A DNA stretch of 64,000 nucleotides, taken from the NCBI GenBank assembly GCA_019090615.1, contig JAHRVQ010000078.1, forward strand, positions 44,855-108,854, given 5' to 3'. Position numbers and translations under genes: made by a program. This DNA is from Pseudomonadales bacterium. GTDB taxonomy: Bacteria > Pseudomonadota > Gammaproteobacteria > Pseudomonadales > Azotimanducaceae. The notes below the pieces were generated by a model that did no database searches, was not told the DNA's origin, and worked only from the letters and a program-made list of their open reading frames with translations. How positions within the stretch are numbered: position 1 is the stretch's first letter; every line of letters starts with the position of its first letter. Below are positions 17,810 through 26,713 of the stretch, piece after piece.

Positions 17810-18501
17810 TTTGAGAACTTCCTTTGGCACAAATTGGCCATATTTCCGAGATCATTATTATCCTGATAGGTAAATATTGATCTTTTATATTATTTATATT
17901 GCTTGTCGATTCAGCCAGGTCTTTAACTCACCATCATTAAGCACCCTCATCAACGACCCGATAACTATTGTTTGACGGTGCCAGGCGAACATTTTTTCAC
18001 CCACGTGCAATTGTTTTTTATCACTTAAGTCATTTCTTTCGGCACCTATGATACCCCACGTTACGCGTGACACATAGGGGCTGTAACACCCGTGCTGATC
18101 ATTAAAAGCGCAATATAATCCTGCTCAGCAGCTGCAACCCAGTTCAATTTCAACCATTGTCAGGTAGTCAATAAAAAATTAATCGATTTTCATAAACACT
18201 GCTAGTCTTTGAATGAAGCGTTGCAAGAACTCAATCTTTATCATACCAATGATCCACTGTAAATCAGCACAGTTGGCGCCAGTACACGTTCACCGAAGAG
18301 TCAACAACTGTGACTATCAGCTAATCGATTAAGCGCTATCTATATGTCAATTGCTATGCGATAACCGGCTATAGGGTAAAGGACTATGGGATAAAGAACT
18401 ATGGAATTAACATTACTTTAACAAGTTGCGGTGCAAATTTCGGATTGAAATTCCAAGATTCGACCACGCAGTTTGAGCTTTGAATATCAGGGAATGTATA
18501 C
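17810..18501. other. Intergenic region between the MaoC gene and the chemoreceptor
   Basis: No confident gene. On the minus strand between about 18160 and 17898 there is coding-like sequence: from ATG 18157 a frame reads ten codons, meets TGA at 18127-18125, then continues open for more than 70 codons to TAA (ending LNRQAI). Another frame gives a protein-like run ending APMCHA. This could be a decayed gene, chance, or a selenoprotein; see findings. Further right, 18368-18412 is an imperfect 15-bp tandem repeat. The remainder is A/T-rich and presumably holds the chemoreceptor promoter, which I could not define. Confidence 0.4.
18368..18412. repeat. Imperfect tandem repeat, 15-bp unit x3
   Basis: Three diverged copies of a unit like ACTATGGGATAAAGA start at 18368, 18383 and 18398. 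They lie 90-134 bp before the chemoreceptor start. This is one of several short tandem duplications in spacers of this window. Confidence 0.6.
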
Positions 18502-21500
18502 ATGGCTGCCACCTGGAATAATCTATCAATAAAATATAAAATTCTATTCATTGCCTGTGTTGGTGTAATAGGCCTGGGGACAATTTTATCTCATAGCTAC
18601 ACTGCCACCTCAGAAATAAAATCACGCTTAACTGCCATTTCAGCTGTTCAATTTCCAATTATTTTGCATACCAACATACTGTCCCAAAATATCAAGAATA
18701 TCGCTGAAAACATCATAGCAGCCACATCTGATATAGAAATGCTGGATGATGCCAGAGCCAACATGGAAGAAGCCCATAATGAATTAAATTTCATCGTTAC
18801 CACCGACCCTCACCAGCAAGCCACCATTGATACCCTGCGCCTGCAAATGGACAACTACTTTAGTATCTGCCTGGCTTTTGCAACAGATGTATACGAAGGT
18901 CGAATTCAAATGACCAATGACGAAGGGTTTAAGAAAGCTGGCGAAGTCGGCCAACTCCTCCAGGAGTTAAAAGAAAGCATAGATACCTTCCAGGATACCA
19001 ACCGCAGCACCTTTTCATCCAACCTTGAAAGTGCCATCACCGCAGCGCAGGAAATGCTGCGCACTGGCCTGATAGTGGGCGGGTCAGCGACCCTGGTTTT
19101 AATTGCAATCGCATTGCTAATTTCTCATAAACTTACCGAGAAAATATCCGTAGTTGGTAAGGCGCTAACCGCTCTTTCTAAACAGGACTTGAGCGATTCA
19201 AGGCCATTGGATATTGATAGTAAAGATGAGATCGGCAATCTGGCCCAGACTTTCAATCATTTTTTAGAAATTTTTACCGATAATAGTCGTAAATTCGATG
19301 CCGCATTGCGCATCAGAATCGCCTTAGAAAACGCCGCATCTAACGTCATGTTGCTGGATCCGAACAATAACGTGATATTTCTGAACCAGGCCTTTATAAG
19401 TACGTTTAAAGAAAGGGAAAACCAAATTCAGCAAGTCAGACCTGGTTTTTCTATGGCATCGTTACTCACTGCAGATGTCTCACAATTAGTCGGGAATAAT
19501 CTTGATTTTAAATTTCAGGAAGTCGACGTGGTCCAGACGCGCGTCATCGTACTCGCTTCGCGGACCTTCGAACTGACTATCGCACCCGTGCATAATGAAG
19601 ACCAGGAACGTCTTGGGGTAGTTATAGAGTGGAATGATTTATCGGAAATCATTCAAAGAGCACGTAAAAAACGTGAAGATGCGGCCTTCCTGAAAGAACA
19701 AGAAGCTGAAGCCGCAGAACAAATCAAACTCATCGCGAACGAAAATGCACGGGTTAGACAGGCACTGGATAATGTAGCCACAGCGGCGATGATTCTGGAC
19801 AAAGACGATAGTATCATTTATCTCAATGAATCAGCTAAAGCATTGATGAAACATGCTGAAGCTTCGATTAAAAAACAACGACCCGGTTTCAGCGCCGCCT
19901 CCCTCTTACTTTCGCCAATTAATGCAATCAGCAAAGGCCTGAATCAAAAATTCCGCGACACCAAACCAGTCGAATTAAAAATAGGCGAGCACATTTTTCG
20001 TATCACCAGCAATGTAATTATCGCCGACAACACAAAAATTGGTATGGTACTTGAGTGGCTGGACCGTTCAGCTGAGATCATTATCGAGGATGAAATTGAT
20101 GAACTGGTCAATGCTGCTGTCAACGGAGACTTTTCAACACGGATCAATGAAACAGATAAAAGTGATTTTTCCCTGCGCCTAAGCAAAGGTTTAAATCTTC
20201 TGTTGTATACCGTAGACGCCGGCATTAACGATGTTCAAAGAGTGCTCAATGCCATTTCAAAGGGTGATTTATCACAAACCATTGATGCCAACTACAAGGG
20301 GTCTTTCCTGGCCCTCAAAAGTTCATCTAACGATACGGTAAGAAGAATTAAATCTGTAATGAGCGAAATCGGCAACCTGGTTTCAGCTGGCAATGAAGGT
20401 GATTTCAGTTCGCGCATTTCTTTAGCGGGAAAAACAGGATTTTTTAAGGACTTAAGCACCGACCTTAACCTGTTAGTGAACACCACCGATGCTGGATTAG
20501 CCGATATACAACGCGTTCTGGACGCCATGTCAAAAGGCGATTTATCCCAAACCATTGACGCCAACTATCGCGGCGCGTTTGAAAAATTAAAAGACCTTTC
20601 CAACGATACAGTCAATAAAATACGCGTAGTAATGACCGAAATTGGTGATCTTGTTAATGCGGGCAATCAGGGCAATTTTGAATCGCAAATTTCACTGGTA
20701 GGTAAAACAGGATTTTTTAAAGACTTGAGCACTAACCTGAATCTTCTGGTAGTAACAACAAACGCTGGCCTAACAGACATACAAAGGGTGTTGGAAGCAA
20801 TGTCGAAAGGCGATTTATCACAAACTATTGACGCCGATTACCGAGGTTCATTCTTAACCCTGAAAAACCTGTCTAACGACACCGTTAACAAAATCCAGTC
20901 GGTAATGAACGAAATCGGAGATTTGGTTAAAGCCGGCAATCAGGGTAACTTCAATTCTCAAATTTCACTCAGCGGCAAGACTGGCTTTTTCGAAGAAATC
21001 AGTACCAACCTGAATCGACTGGTTGAAACCACTAACGCCGGATTATCCGATATTCAACGGGTTCTGGGCGCCATGTCCCGAGGCGATCTTTCACAGACAA
21101 TTGATGCTAGTTACCTTGGCTCCTTCCTGGCATTAAAAGATTTGTCTAATGATACAGTCAACAAAATTCAATCGGTAATGAATGAAATTGGCAACCTTGT
21201 TGAAGCAGGTAACCAGGGTGACTTTAGCTCTCAAATTGATCTACAGGGCAAGGTGGGTTTTTTCAAAACACTGACCGACAGTTTAAACAATTTAGTCAGC
21301 ACCACCAATATGGGGCTTACAAATGTGCACCGCGTACTCAGCGCTGTCGCCAATGGTGATCTCACAGATAATATTACCGAAGATTATTCTGGCGCTTTCG
21401 ATTTACTGAAAACTGACGTTAATACTACCGTCAGTAAATTAACTGAAATCATCACCAACTTACAGCAAACCTCCAGCGCCTTAACTCAGGGCGCGCGAGA

Positions 21501-22227
21501 AATAGTTGCTGGCAACAATCAGCTCAGCCAACAAACAAAAACTCAAAATACCTCACTGGATCAGACCTCACACAGCCTGCAGGATATGACTGAACTTGTC
21601 GTAAATAGTGCCGTAAAAGCAGACGAGGCCAGTAAAAAAGCTGCCAGCGTCACCGAGGATGCTTTACAGGGTGGCAAGGTAATCGCTGACGCCGTGGGCG
21701 CAATGGAAGAAATCAGCCTTGCCAGCAAGAACATTCTGAACATTATTACTGTCATCGATGATATCGCATTCCAGACCAACCTGCTGGCCCTGAATGCCGC
21801 CGTGGAAGCTGCCCGTGCCGGCGAAGAAGGCCGAGGTTTCGCGGTAGTTGCGGAGGAGGTGAGAAGCCTTGCACACAGGAGTGCTGAATCAGCCAAGGAG
21901 ATAAAAACACTTATTTCCAATTCCGTCAATATGGTGGAATATGGCTCCGGCCTCGTTGGCCAGGCAGGAGAAACCTTAACTCAACTAGTGCAGTCGATTG
22001 TAGACGTCAGTGAATTAATGCAATCTATCAACCTGATGTGCAATAACCAGCGCACAAGTATTGAACACATAAATACTGAAATCAAACAAATGGAATCCAT
22101 TAGCAACCAAAGCGAAAATCTGGTTGAAGTTGCATCTACCTCCAGCCTGTTAATTTCCAACCAAACGGACGAGATGCGACAAAAAATGGCATACTTCGAA
22201 CTCAAACGCCCAGCGGGGAACAGCTAA
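18502..22227 (+). CDS. Methyl-accepting chemotaxis protein with two PAS-like domains and a ten-unit HAMP-like array
   Basis: A 1241-residue membrane chemoreceptor. It has TM1 at about 12-32, a periplasmic four-helix-type sensor (about 33-185), TM2 at about 188-212 ([19 protein letters not shown]) and a canonical HAMP with [12 protein letters not shown]. Two similar cytoplasmic PAS-like modules follow ([18 protein letters not shown] and [18 protein letters not shown]), each ending QRPGFS- or VRPGFS-type. Residues about 530-985 are five 91-residue units, each a pair of HAMP-like halves (GDF at 542, 633, 724, 815, 906; GDL at 588, 679, 770, 861, 952). The signalling hairpin [28 protein letters not shown] (from F1090) ends the protein. 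No C-terminal CheR-tethering pentapeptide is visible. No che genes are nearby, so this is an orphan receptor. Its ligand is unknown. Confidence 0.95.
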   Translation: MAATWNNLSIKYKILFIACVGVIGLGTILSHSYTATSEIKSRLTAISAVQFPIILHTNILSQNIKNIAENIIAATSDIEMLDDARANMEEAHNELNFIVTTDPHQQATIDTLRLQMDNYFSICLAFATDVYEGRIQMTNDEGFKKAGEVGQLLQELKESIDTFQDTNRSTFSSNLESAITAAQEMLRTGLIVGGSATLVLIAIALLISHKLTEKISVVGKALTALSKQDLSDSRPLDIDSKDEIGNLAQTFNHFLEIFTDNSRKFDAALRIRIALENAASNVMLLDPNNNVIFLNQAFISTFKERENQIQQVRPGFSMASLLTADVSQLVGNNLDFKFQEVDVVQTRVIVLASRTFELTIAPVHNEDQERLGVVIEWNDLSEIIQRARKKREDAAFLKEQEAEAAEQIKLIANENARVRQALDNVATAAMILDKDDSIIYLNESAKALMKHAEASIKKQRPGFSAASLLLSPINAISKGLNQKFRDTKPVELKIGEHIFRITSNVIIADNTKIGMVLEWLDRSAEIIIEDEIDELVNAAVNGDFSTRINETDKSDFSLRLSKGLNLLLYTVDAGINDVQRVLNAISKGDLSQTIDANYKGSFLALKSSSNDTVRRIKSVMSEIGNLVSAGNEGDFSSRISLAGKTGFFKDLSTDLNLLVNTTDAGLADIQRVLDAMSKGDLSQTIDANYRGAFEKLKDLSNDTVNKIRVVMTEIGDLVNAGNQGNFESQISLVGKTGFFKDLSTNLNLLVVTTNAGLTDIQRVLEAMSKGDLSQTIDADYRGSFLTLKNLSNDTVNKIQSVMNEIGDLVKAGNQGNFNSQISLSGKTGFFEEISTNLNRLVETTNAGLSDIQRVLGAMSRGDLSQTIDASYLGSFLALKDLSNDTVNKIQSVMNEIGNLVEAGNQGDFSSQIDLQGKVGFFKTLTDSLNNLVSTTNMGLTNVHRVLSAVANGDLTDNITEDYSGAFDLLKTDVNTTVSKLTEIITNLQQTSSALTQGAREIVAGNNQLSQQTKTQNTSLDQTSHSLQDMTELVVNSAVKADEASKKAASVTEDALQGGKVIADAVGAMEEISLASKNILNIITVIDDIAFQTNLLALNAAVEAARAGEEGRGFAVVAEEVRSLAHRSAESAKEIKTLISNSVNMVEYGSGLVGQAGETLTQLVQSIVDVSELMQSINLMCNNQRTSIEHINTEIKQMESISNQSENLVEVASTSSLLISNQTDEMRQKMAYFELKRPAGNS
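20125..21489 (+). repeat. In-gene tandem repeat, 273-bp unit x5 (HAMP-like pairs of the chemoreceptor)
   Basis: Landmark codons recur at exactly 273-bp steps. The Gly codon of the GDF half lies at 20125, 20398, 20671, 20944 and 21217. That of the GDL half lies at 20263, 20536, 20809, 21082 and 21355. No insertion or deletion breaks the period over 1.36 kb. Units 2-4 are the most alike at DNA level, and the first GDF half and last GDL half are the most diverged, as expected if the array grew from its middle. Confidence 0.9.
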
Positions 22228-22407
22228 AGGACATCTGCCGTCATGAACCTGAATTTAGGTTTTCCATTGCCATTCTCAATTGTCATTCCGCTAACTCAAC
22301 ACGCATAAACCGCAATATCTTCAACCCCATCTCCCAAACCACAGTCTATCAAACCACCGTCCTTCAAGCCCATTAGGACTCTACCAGAGACTAAGCTCGA
22401 CATTCGA

Positions 22408-23361
22408 CTAGTGACAATCGTTATTGGAACAATCCGGTGCCTTCTCGACCTGCAGGGTAATATGATGAATATTATATTCTTCCAATAAGGTTTTGCCGAT
22501 TCGCGTATAACTATCTTCAGAACACCATAGGGTATTTTCTGGCATCACAAGATGTGCTGTTAAACAGTTTTCACGGGTGCTCATGCCCCAAATATGCATA
22601 TCATGAACTTCTGTAACCCCCTCTATCGTTTGCAAGTATTGCTTCACCCTGGAGGGTTCAATACCCTGTGGAACGGCATCAAGGATTAAATTAACCGAAT
22701 CACGCAACAGCCCCCAGGTGCCCATTAATATGACGCCAACAATTAACAGACCCAATACCGGGTCTATCCACAACCACTGGGTAAAATGAATAATTGCTGC
22801 CCCAACCACCACAGCCGCCGATATGCCTGCATCATAAGCCAGGTGTAAATAAGCACCGCGTAAATTCAGATCGTGCTTACTGCCGCGCATAAACAACAAT
22901 GCCGTTCCGGCATTAACCAATATGCCTAGCGCCGCTACAATCATCACCACCTCAGCACCAATTGGAGACAGTACAAAAAACTTTTCAATAGATTCATAGG
23001 CAATATAGCTGGCTGCAAAAACCAGTACTATCGCATTTGTCATCGCCGCTAATATGGTCGTCCGACGATAGCCATAACTATAGGCATCACTGCTCTTACG
23101 AGTCACAAGGTATGCAGCGCCCCAGGCAAGCAATAGTCCCAGCACATCCGATAGATTATGTCCTGCATCACCCAACAGTGCGACCGAGTCAGTAATAAAA
23201 CCATAAACGCCTTCTATCACGGTAAACCCAAGGTTGGCGCCTACTGCAATCATAAAACTTGTATTTACATTAGCAAAATCAGTCGTCGATGCATCATGGT
23301 GCTCATGACCGGTATGATCGTGTGAATGTTTATCAGAAGATCCCTGAGAATGGCTATGCAT
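22408..23361 (-). CDS. Cation diffusion facilitator transporter (CzcD/ZitB type)
   Basis: Exports divalent metal ions, typically zinc, from the cytoplasm in exchange for protons. The 317-residue product has a histidine-rich cytoplasmic N-terminus (HSHSQ, HSHDH, HEHH), as in CzcD and ZitB. Six transmembrane segments follow. The metal-site DAGHNLSDV lies in the second and the LAYDAG aspartate in the fifth, and a C-terminal ferredoxin-like domain includes VHDMHIWGMS. It converges with the chemoreceptor and lies downstream of the FAD oxidoreductase gene across a spacer with tandem repeats. A second, different CDF gene lies 1.4 kb away. Metal specificity is inferred from the His-rich region. Confidence 0.92.
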   Translation of the reverse strand: MHSHSQGSSDKHSHDHTGHEHHDASTTDFANVNTSFMIAVGANLGFTVIEGVYGFITDSVALLGDAGHNLSDVLGLLLAWGAAYLVTRKSSDAYSYGYRRTTILAAMTNAIVLVFAASYIAYESIEKFFVLSPIGAEVVMIVAALGILVNAGTALLFMRGSKHDLNLRGAYLHLAYDAGISAAVVVGAAIIHFTQWLWIDPVLGLLIVGVILMGTWGLLRDSVNLILDAVPQGIEPSRVKQYLQTIEGVTEVHDMHIWGMSTRENCLTAHLVMPENTLWCSEDSYTRIGKTLLEEYNIHHITLQVEKAPDCSNNDCH

Positions 23362-23416
23362 AAATTTGGTTCGAACGTCGCTTTAATAATTTGAAAAATG
23401 TAGTTTTATCTAAAAT

Positions 23417-23467
23417 GCAGCGCTATCTAAAGTGCAGCGCTATCTAAAGTGCAGCGCTATCTAAAAA
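23417..23467. repeat. Tandem repeat, 17-bp unit x3
   Basis: Three near-perfect copies of GCAGCGCTATCTAAAGT begin at 23417, 23434 and 23451, preceded by a partial copy. Only the last two bases of the third copy differ. The repeat lies between the CDF gene and the FAD oxidoreductase gene. Confidence 0.9.
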
Positions 23468-23501
23468 ATTGACTACATCGTTAAACAAGTATGTATTTCT
23501 T

Positions 23502-23527
23502 TGGCTCGACTAAATGGCTCGACTAAA
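23502..23527. repeat. Tandem repeat, 13-bp unit x2
   Basis: TGGCTCGACTAAA occurs twice without a gap, at 23502-23514 and 23515-23527, ten bases before the end of the FAD oxidoreductase gene. Confidence 0.8.
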
Positions 23528-23536
23528 TGTCTAGCC

Positions 23537-24658
23537 TCAATATTCCAGCACATTTAATCCCGTGACATATTCTGCTATAGCAAGAGAGGCTGTCAGCCCT
23601 GGTGACTCAATGCCAAACAACTGCAGGTAACCAGGCACGCCATGGACAGTTTCGGCTTGAATAACAAAATCCTCTACCGCAGACCCGGGCGCCTGTAATT
23701 TAGGCCGAATACCGGCATACCCCGATTGTAGTTGTATTTTCTCAAGTGCAGGAAAATATCGAGCGATTGCTGCATAATAACTTTCCAACCGATTTGAAGA
23801 AACCAAATAATCTTCTTTCTCGACATACTCAACGTCTGGGCCAAATTTCACCTGCCCACCCAGGTCAATGGTTGCGTGTACGCCTAAACCTGCGCCCGAT
23901 TTATCTGGCACTGGGTAAATTAAATGCGTAAAGGGACTTTTACCCCTATAAAGAAAATAACTACCCTTACAAAGAAAGAGCTCAGGGATGTACTCACGAG
24001 GGACAAATTCGGCCGCAGCGGCAAGTCGCTGGGCACCAAGGCCAGCCGCATTAACAAGCACCCGACAAGCAAGTTGATAGGGCTGCTGATCAACCAAACA
24101 ATGCAACAGGAAACGATCTGTTTCGCGTTTAATAGCTATAACTTTAGCCCGCGTGACCACTTGCCCTCCAGCGCGTTCAATATCAGCGGTCAGCGCAGTC
24201 ATTAGCTCATGAACATTGACAATTCCGGTGGATGGCGAACACAGGCCCAGGTTAGCCTTGACGTTCGGTTCCTCACGCGCTATTTTTGCCTGCGACCAAT
24301 AATTCAAATCATCAACGCCATTTTCAGCAGCAGATTGTTTAATCGAGGCCAAAATTTGTTCTTCATCAGTACAGGTGGCGACGATTAACTTACCACAACG
24401 TATATATTGTAAACCTCTCTGGACACAATATTCATACAATAACGCCTTACCTCGCACACATAACCGTGCCTTCAACGAATCTTTTGGATAATAAATACCG
24501 GCATGGATTACCTCGCTATTTCGACTACTAATTCCCTGCCCAAAATCGTCTGCCTGCTCAAGCACTAGTAAGTCCTTAGCAAGCAAGGACAACGATTTAC
24601 CGATTGCCAGGCCAATGACTCCGCCACCAACAATACAAGTATCAACAAAATCCACCAC
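23537..24658 (-). CDS. NAD(P)/FAD-dependent oxidoreductase, L-2-hydroxyglutarate dehydrogenase-like (DAO family)
   Basis: DAO-family flavoenzyme. The 373-residue product opens with the FAD dinucleotide motif VGGGVIGLAIGKSLS and has SSRNSEVIHAGIYYP, a block shared with L-2-hydroxyglutarate oxidases (LhgO/L2HGDH). LVNAAGLGAQRLA and the C-terminal FGIESPGLTASLAIAEYV complete the FAD domain. Length is a little short of LhgO (about 420). Family members oxidise L-2-hydroxyglutarate or related hydroxy acids at the membrane face and pass electrons on, but the substrate here is not proven. It is upstream of the CDF gene with a repeat-rich spacer, so operon membership is doubtful. Confidence 0.82.
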   Translation of the reverse strand: MVDFVDTCIVGGGVIGLAIGKSLSLLAKDLLVLEQADDFGQGISSRNSEVIHAGIYYPKDSLKARLCVRGKALLYEYCVQRGLQYIRCGKLIVATCTDEEQILASIKQSAAENGVDDLNYWSQAKIAREEPNVKANLGLCSPSTGIVNVHELMTALTADIERAGGQVVTRAKVIAIKRETDRFLLHCLVDQQPYQLACRVLVNAAGLGAQRLAAAAEFVPREYIPELFLCKGSYFLYRGKSPFTHLIYPVPDKSGAGLGVHATIDLGGQVKFGPDVEYVEKEDYLVSSNRLESYYAAIARYFPALEKIQLQSGYAGIRPKLQAPGSAVEDFVIQAETVHGVPGYLQLFGIESPGLTASLAIAEYVTGLNVLEY

Positions 24659-24786
24659 TCAACTCCCCCCGATTAATAACCACCTCGAACTCAACTAACT
24701 GAACCTTTCCTGTCTTCTCGGCAGCAGAAAAATACAACCGTTCATTTCAAGCAATTCGACCTACAAGTAGTTAGAATATATATACC

Positions 24787-26064
24787 GTGATTGCGCTTCA
24801 AACCCCTATGTTTGAAAAATTCAAACTGGCGCTTCCAGCCGCAGTGCCCCAATCAGATCAGCGCGCCGTTTTAATCAATTATACCGATCCAGGCAAGCCC
24901 AACATGCCAACAACTAGCTACAACGAGCCAATGAAAAATAACAATCAAGCAACCAGGAAACTACTCATAACGAGTGCTGCCATCGATTTCGGTCTCGGCC
25001 TACTCAAGATTCTTTTCGGCATGTTATCAAATTCTTACGCCCTGGTTATCGACGGTATTCACAGCCTGTCTGACCTGCTTACCGACATTATGGTCTGGTT
25101 TTTTAATGACATTGGCAACCAGGGTCCTGATAAAAACCATCCCTACGGCCACGCCCGGTATGAAACTTTCGGCACCCTGCTGCTTGGTAGCCTACTGATC
25201 GCGCTAGCCCTCTTCCTTGTCTATGATGCCGCCGCTCGTCTGCTAACTTTAGATGAATACACACTGCCGGGCTGGCCAGCACTTTTGGTCGTGATTATTT
25301 CAATTGCCTGTAAAGAATGGCTTTATCAGGTTACCTTGAAACAAGGCAAGGCCACTAATTCCCGACTTTTGCAGGCCAATGCCTGGCATCACAGAACCGA
25401 TTCTCTTTCATCCATCATCGTTTTGATTGGTATATCTGGCGCTATGTTAGGGTTTTTCTGGCTCGAACTACTAGCAGCCATTGGGGTATCCGCAATGATT
25501 GCACTGATTGGCTGGACTCTGGCCAGGCAAAGTGTCTCAGAACTTGTTGATACCGCACTTTCTGATTCTTATGTAGATGAAATCAAAACTCATATCTACA
25601 AAGTCGGGGGGGTGTTGGGGGTGCACAATATTCGCACTCGAAGTATGGGTGCGGGCGCACTGGTTGACGTACACCTACAAGTGAGCCCGGTAATTAGCGT
25701 TTCTGAAGGCCATCAGATTGGCGAATGGGTGATACAGCAATTACTCAGCAACTTTTCTGAAGTCAAAGACGTCATTGTGCATATTGATTCCGAAGATGAT
25801 GAAGATTTTGATCCCGCCATGGCGGCAAATCTGGCGCCGCTAAGACCTGAAGTAAAGCAACATCTTTCTGCTGTCTGGGAAGAAATCCTGCCTGAAAAGG
25901 ACATTGATAAAATGACCTTACATTATCTCAACAATCAAATTCAGGTAGAATTATTTTTATCGACGGCCAACCATTATGCTGAACCGCAAGCATTAAGACA
26001 AAAGCTGGTAGATGCCGCCAAACACCTACCCTGGTTACAACAGGTGGTTCTTTGGCATGAGTAG
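24787..26064 (+). CDS. Cation diffusion facilitator transporter, second type (MMT1/FieF-like)
   Basis: Divalent cation/proton antiporter of the CDF superfamily, distinct from the CzcD-like one nearby. It has DGIHSLSDLLTDIMV in the second membrane helix and NAWHHRTDSLSS in the fifth, with the metal-binding Asp/His residues, then a cytoplasmic ZT-dimer domain (GVHNIRTRSMGAGALVDVHL). A further C-terminal extension of about 90 residues after HIDSEDDEDFDP forms an extra domain found in some marine gammaproteobacterial homologs. The longest frame gives 425 residues from GTG 24787. The first 48 residues look unusual and no clear ribosome-binding site exists, so the true start may be ATG 24904 or 24934. 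Substrate (Mn, Fe, Zn) is not predictable from this reading. Confidence 0.88.
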   Translation: MIALQTPMFEKFKLALPAAVPQSDQRAVLINYTDPGKPNMPTTSYNEPMKNNNQATRKLLITSAAIDFGLGLLKILFGMLSNSYALVIDGIHSLSDLLTDIMVWFFNDIGNQGPDKNHPYGHARYETFGTLLLGSLLIALALFLVYDAAARLLTLDEYTLPGWPALLVVIISIACKEWLYQVTLKQGKATNSRLLQANAWHHRTDSLSSIIVLIGISGAMLGFFWLELLAAIGVSAMIALIGWTLARQSVSELVDTALSDSYVDEIKTHIYKVGGVLGVHNIRTRSMGAGALVDVHLQVSPVISVSEGHQIGEWVIQQLLSNFSEVKDVIVHIDSEDDEDFDPAMAANLAPLRPEVKQHLSAVWEEILPEKDIDKMTLHYLNNQIQVELFLSTANHYAEPQALRQKLVDAAKHLPWLQQVVLWHE

Positions 26065-26123
26065 ATTTTTAATGACAAGACCCGCCATAAACAACTTACC
26101 ATAAAAAGAACTACCATGAAAAA

Positions 26124-26483
26124 TCAGCCATGAAAAGCAAGCGCATATTGCTTCTCATGCTGCTGCTCCAGTTCAGCATAGGCTCGCGGCATTTGTGGCA
26201 CATTATTTTTAAATGATGCAGGAGCAGGATTTTCAAATGATGCAGGAGCAGAATTTGCAGACGATGCTGCCTGGCCATTCTCAGCCAGCATTTTTAACAA
26301 ATGCAAACAAACTATATGGCCAGTTTTTGATTTTTGCCTGGAAGCTGGCATTGCTTTTGCGGCCTGCATTGCCAGCGCCGAATGATTTAGCCTGACTACT
26401 TTTTTACTGCCTTCAGTCTCTGCAGCAACCCACCTTGAGGCACCAGCGGTGGAAAAGCTTTGAATATTTTCAATAAGATACAT
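26124..26483 (-). CDS. Unrecognised small protein, predicted SOS (LexA) regulon member
   Basis: I do not recognise this 119-residue product. The start ATG at 26483 has GGAG 8 nt upstream, a good ribosome-binding site; an in-frame ATG at 26495 lies ahead of that site. The sequence begins MYLIENIQSF and has a basic middle (SKKVVRLNHS, SRQKSKTGH), a short hydrophobic stretch IVCLHLLKML and a low-complexity part with two copies of PAPASF-type residues, encoded by a 24-bp tandem duplication at 26211-26258. No signal peptide or clear transmembrane helix is seen. Two LexA-type boxes lie about 180-220 nt upstream, and no other gene could use them, since clpB ends there. SulA, RecN or toxin-like motifs were not found. 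SOS control is inferred from the boxes; function is unknown. Confidence 0.62.
   Translation of the reverse strand: MYLIENIQSFSTAGASRWVAAETEGSKKVVRLNHSALAMQAAKAMPASRQKSKTGHIVCLHLLKMLAENGQAASSANSAPASFENPAPASFKNNVPQMPRAYAELEQQHEKQYALAFHG
26211..26258. repeat. In-gene tandem duplication, 24-bp unit x2
   Basis: A 24-bp unit starting AAATGATGCAGGAGCAG occurs at 26211-26234 and again at 26235-26258 with few differences. It is in frame in the small SOS gene and adds eight residues, so the gene tolerates expansion in its C-terminal part. Confidence 0.8.
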
Positions 26484-26585
26484 GACAATCTCCATCTACG
26501 CAGCCGAGGTAATCAATCTGGCTTAAGACCCTACAGCTCCGTAGCTAAAAAGTTAATCTGTGGTCAAAGGTTCGTTTTTTTGAGT

Positions 26586-26630
26586 TGTCGTTTTATAAAC
26601 TGTCGTTTTGTAAACTGTCGTTTTATAAAA
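26586..26630. repeat. Tandem repeat, 15-bp unit x3, between LexA boxes and the SOS gene
   Basis: TGTCGTTTTATAAAC is repeated at 26586, 26601 and 26616 with one or two changes. It would lie in the 5' leader of the small SOS gene if transcription starts near the LexA boxes. Confidence 0.88.
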
Positions 26631-26660
26631 CATTCAAATTTAGTGCGAACAATGACTGAT

Positions 26661-26676
26661 CTGTATATAAACACAG
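26661..26676 (-). promoter_or_regulatory. LexA (SOS) box 1
   Basis: On the minus strand the site reads CTGTGTTTATATACAG, a full CTG-N10-CAG match with an A/T-rich core, as in gammaproteobacterial LexA operators. It precedes the unrecognised gene at 26124-26483. No lexA or recA is in the window. Confidence 0.78.
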
Positions 26677-26686
26677 TATCAAAAAA

Positions 26687-26702
26687 CTATATGTATGTAC
26701 AG
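26687..26702 (-). promoter_or_regulatory. LexA (SOS) box 2, weaker
   Basis: The minus strand reads CTGTACATACATATAG, with one half-site mismatch (TAG for CAG). It lies 10 bp from box 1, so centre spacing is 26 bp. Tandem boxes are typical of tightly LexA-repressed genes, including lexA itself. Confidence 0.6.
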
Positions 26703-26713
26703 TAGTTTGGGGG

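Noticed and set aside
23417..23467. CRISPR-like array
   Set aside because: The repeats are head to tail without spacers, the units are only 17 bp, and no cas gene is present.
26124..26483. SulA identity for the SOS-linked gene
   Set aside because: Apart from a short SRWV match, none of the conserved SulA blocks is present and the protein is shorter, so no function is assigned.
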